Shown one piece after another: positions 63,186 through 64,000 of a DNA stretch of 64,000 nucleotides. A program made the position numbers and the translations under genes. Source of the DNA: Meconema thalassinum (Eukaryota; Arthropoda; Insecta; Orthoptera; Tettigoniidae); NCBI GenBank assembly GCA_946902985.2, contig OX336393.1, forward strand, positions 362,434,779 to 362,498,778. The letters are read 5' to 3'. Positions within the stretch are counted from its first letter, which is position 1, and every line of letters starts with the position of its first letter. The notes beneath the pieces were generated by a model, which saw only the letters and a list, made by a program, of their open reading frames with translations, had not been told where the DNA came from and did not search any database.

Positions 63186-63203
63186 TGTTGATCCTAATCA
63201 TTG

Positions 63204-63574
63204 TATGTATGTCTACTACCCCTTATTATTCCCGTTTTCCAACGGGGTCGGGGATGAGATGCGATGGAAGTCTTTGTGGCGATGGTTTTTACGGCCGGAT
63301 GCCCTTCCTGACGCCAACCTCTTGAGAGGAGTTAATGAGAGATGAAATGAATGATGGTGAATGAAACTGGGCAAGGATGTGGAAGGAAGCGGCCGTGGCC
63401 TATCAGAAGGTACCGTCCCAGCATTTGCCTGGTGTTGAAAATTGGAAACCACGGAAAACCATTTCAAGGACGGACGACGGTGGGGCTCGAACCCACGCGT
63501 CTACCGAGTCAGCAGGGAGCTTTGGCCCCATGACCTAATGCTGCACTTTAGCCAGCGTAGCCACTACTGTCGGT
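63204..63574 (-). mobile_element. SINE, head D' with tail 2, minus strand, with 18-bp TSD
   Basis: TSD TGTTGATCCT(A/G)ATCATTG at 63186-63203 and 63575-63592, with one mismatch. The element reads, reversed, from CCGACAGTAGTGGCTACGCT (head) through the B box GGTTCGAGCCCCACCGTCGT and the central domain to tail 2 at CCTTATTATTCCCGTTTTCC. It is the same family as 42895-43256 and looks highly similar by eye. Confidence 0.95.
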
Positions 63575-63639
63575 TGTTGATCCTGATCATTGACCCGATT
63601 AATTGCTGCTACAAACACTTTCTGAAATGTCAATTTTCA

Positions 63640-64000
63640 TAATTTAGATTTGCTGATGACATTGTCATCTTATCCGATTCACCAGATGATTTGAATGAAG
63701 TTTGAAGAAGGAATTCATGATGAAAATCAATAAATGAAAAACAAAAATAATGGAATGCTGCCGAATGAAATCAGAAACTCCTACTGATGTCAAATTAGCA
63801 AGTGAAAGGCTAAAGTAAGTAGGAGACTTCTGCTACTGAGGAAGCATAATAACCATCGATGGACGAAGCAAGGAGGATATAAAATGTAGGTTGGCTAAGG
63901 CAAGGAATGTATTTCTAAAGGAAATAAGTCTATTGACATCAAAAATAGATATACTGTAGGTATAAGGAAGTTATCACCCTGGTGTTTGGGTAGCGCGCCT
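63640..64000 (+). mobile_element. LINE reverse transcriptase remnant, cut by window edge
   Basis: Plus strand: FRFADDIVILSDSPDDLNE (catalytic FADD box), MKINK, TKIMECCRMKSETPTDVKLA, GSIITIDGRSKEDIKCRLAK and ARNVFLKEISLLTSK. This is the region from RT motif C to the thumb and the YLGSxI segment. Several stops show it is dead. It continues to the right of the window. Confidence 0.9.

Overview
This 64 kb window reads as intergenic or intronic DNA from a large, repeat-rich animal genome, most likely an arthropod. The evidence is many tRNA-derived SINE families, degenerate LINE reverse transcriptases, Helitrons, hAT-, PIF/Harbinger- and mariner-type relics, a Penelope-like remnant and long AT-rich microsatellites, with no operon structure. 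The SINE styles recall polyneopteran insects such as orthopterans. That is an impression from memory, not something the sequence proves. I see no convincing host protein-coding exon, no rRNA gene and no intact tRNA gene. Almost all coding-like signal is broken transposon sequence.

Layout. 1-5.8 kb: a 226-bp satellite, a 759-bp exact-looking tandem duplication and ~640-bp repeats ending at a Helitron 3' terminus (5761), next to a LINE C-terminus. 5.8-10 kb: nested SINEs with readable target-site duplications (TSDs). 11.2-12.9 kb: a 5'-truncated minus-strand LINE with a 29-bp TSD. 15.0-15.9 kb: a 480-bp tandem duplication carrying tRNA-like heads. 16.5-18.6 kb: a second, unrelated minus-strand LINE. 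18.9-28 kb: dense SINE graveyard with inverted pairs, an LTR-like insertion and a 280-bp palindrome holding a hammerhead-like motif. 28.0-30.1 kb: a minus-strand Helitron filled with a 163-bp satellite. 30.9-31.2 kb: hexanucleotide array. 32-39.8 kb: LINE, mariner and hAT relics with SINE insertions. 40.05-42.2 kb: a ~2.16-kb inverted repeat. 42.5-48.7 kb: ATT arrays, SINEs, a solo-LTR candidate and a PIF/Harbinger-like MITE. 49.4-53.2 kb: ~290-bp repeats, a LINE tail and a 1.8-kb element with 32-bp perfect terminal inverted repeats. 53.2-56.6 kb: LINE with another LINE and a SINE inserted in it. 57.2-61.4 kb: a complete-looking Helitron with ~645-bp tandem repeats, sister to the one at the left edge. 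61.4-64 kb: a Penelope-like relic, SINEs and a LINE fragment running off the edge.

How it works together. Nothing here forms a pathway. The main story is transposon biology: Helitrons that carry satellite arrays, and a set of SINE families that appear to combine different tRNA-like heads with a small shared set of 3' tails. I use working names for SINE modules: heads A, B, C, D (variants D, D' and D''), E, F, G, H, I, and tails 1 to 4. These names are mine and not database names. Boundaries are by eye; those supported by a TSD are given to the base, others are accurate to about 10-30 bases.
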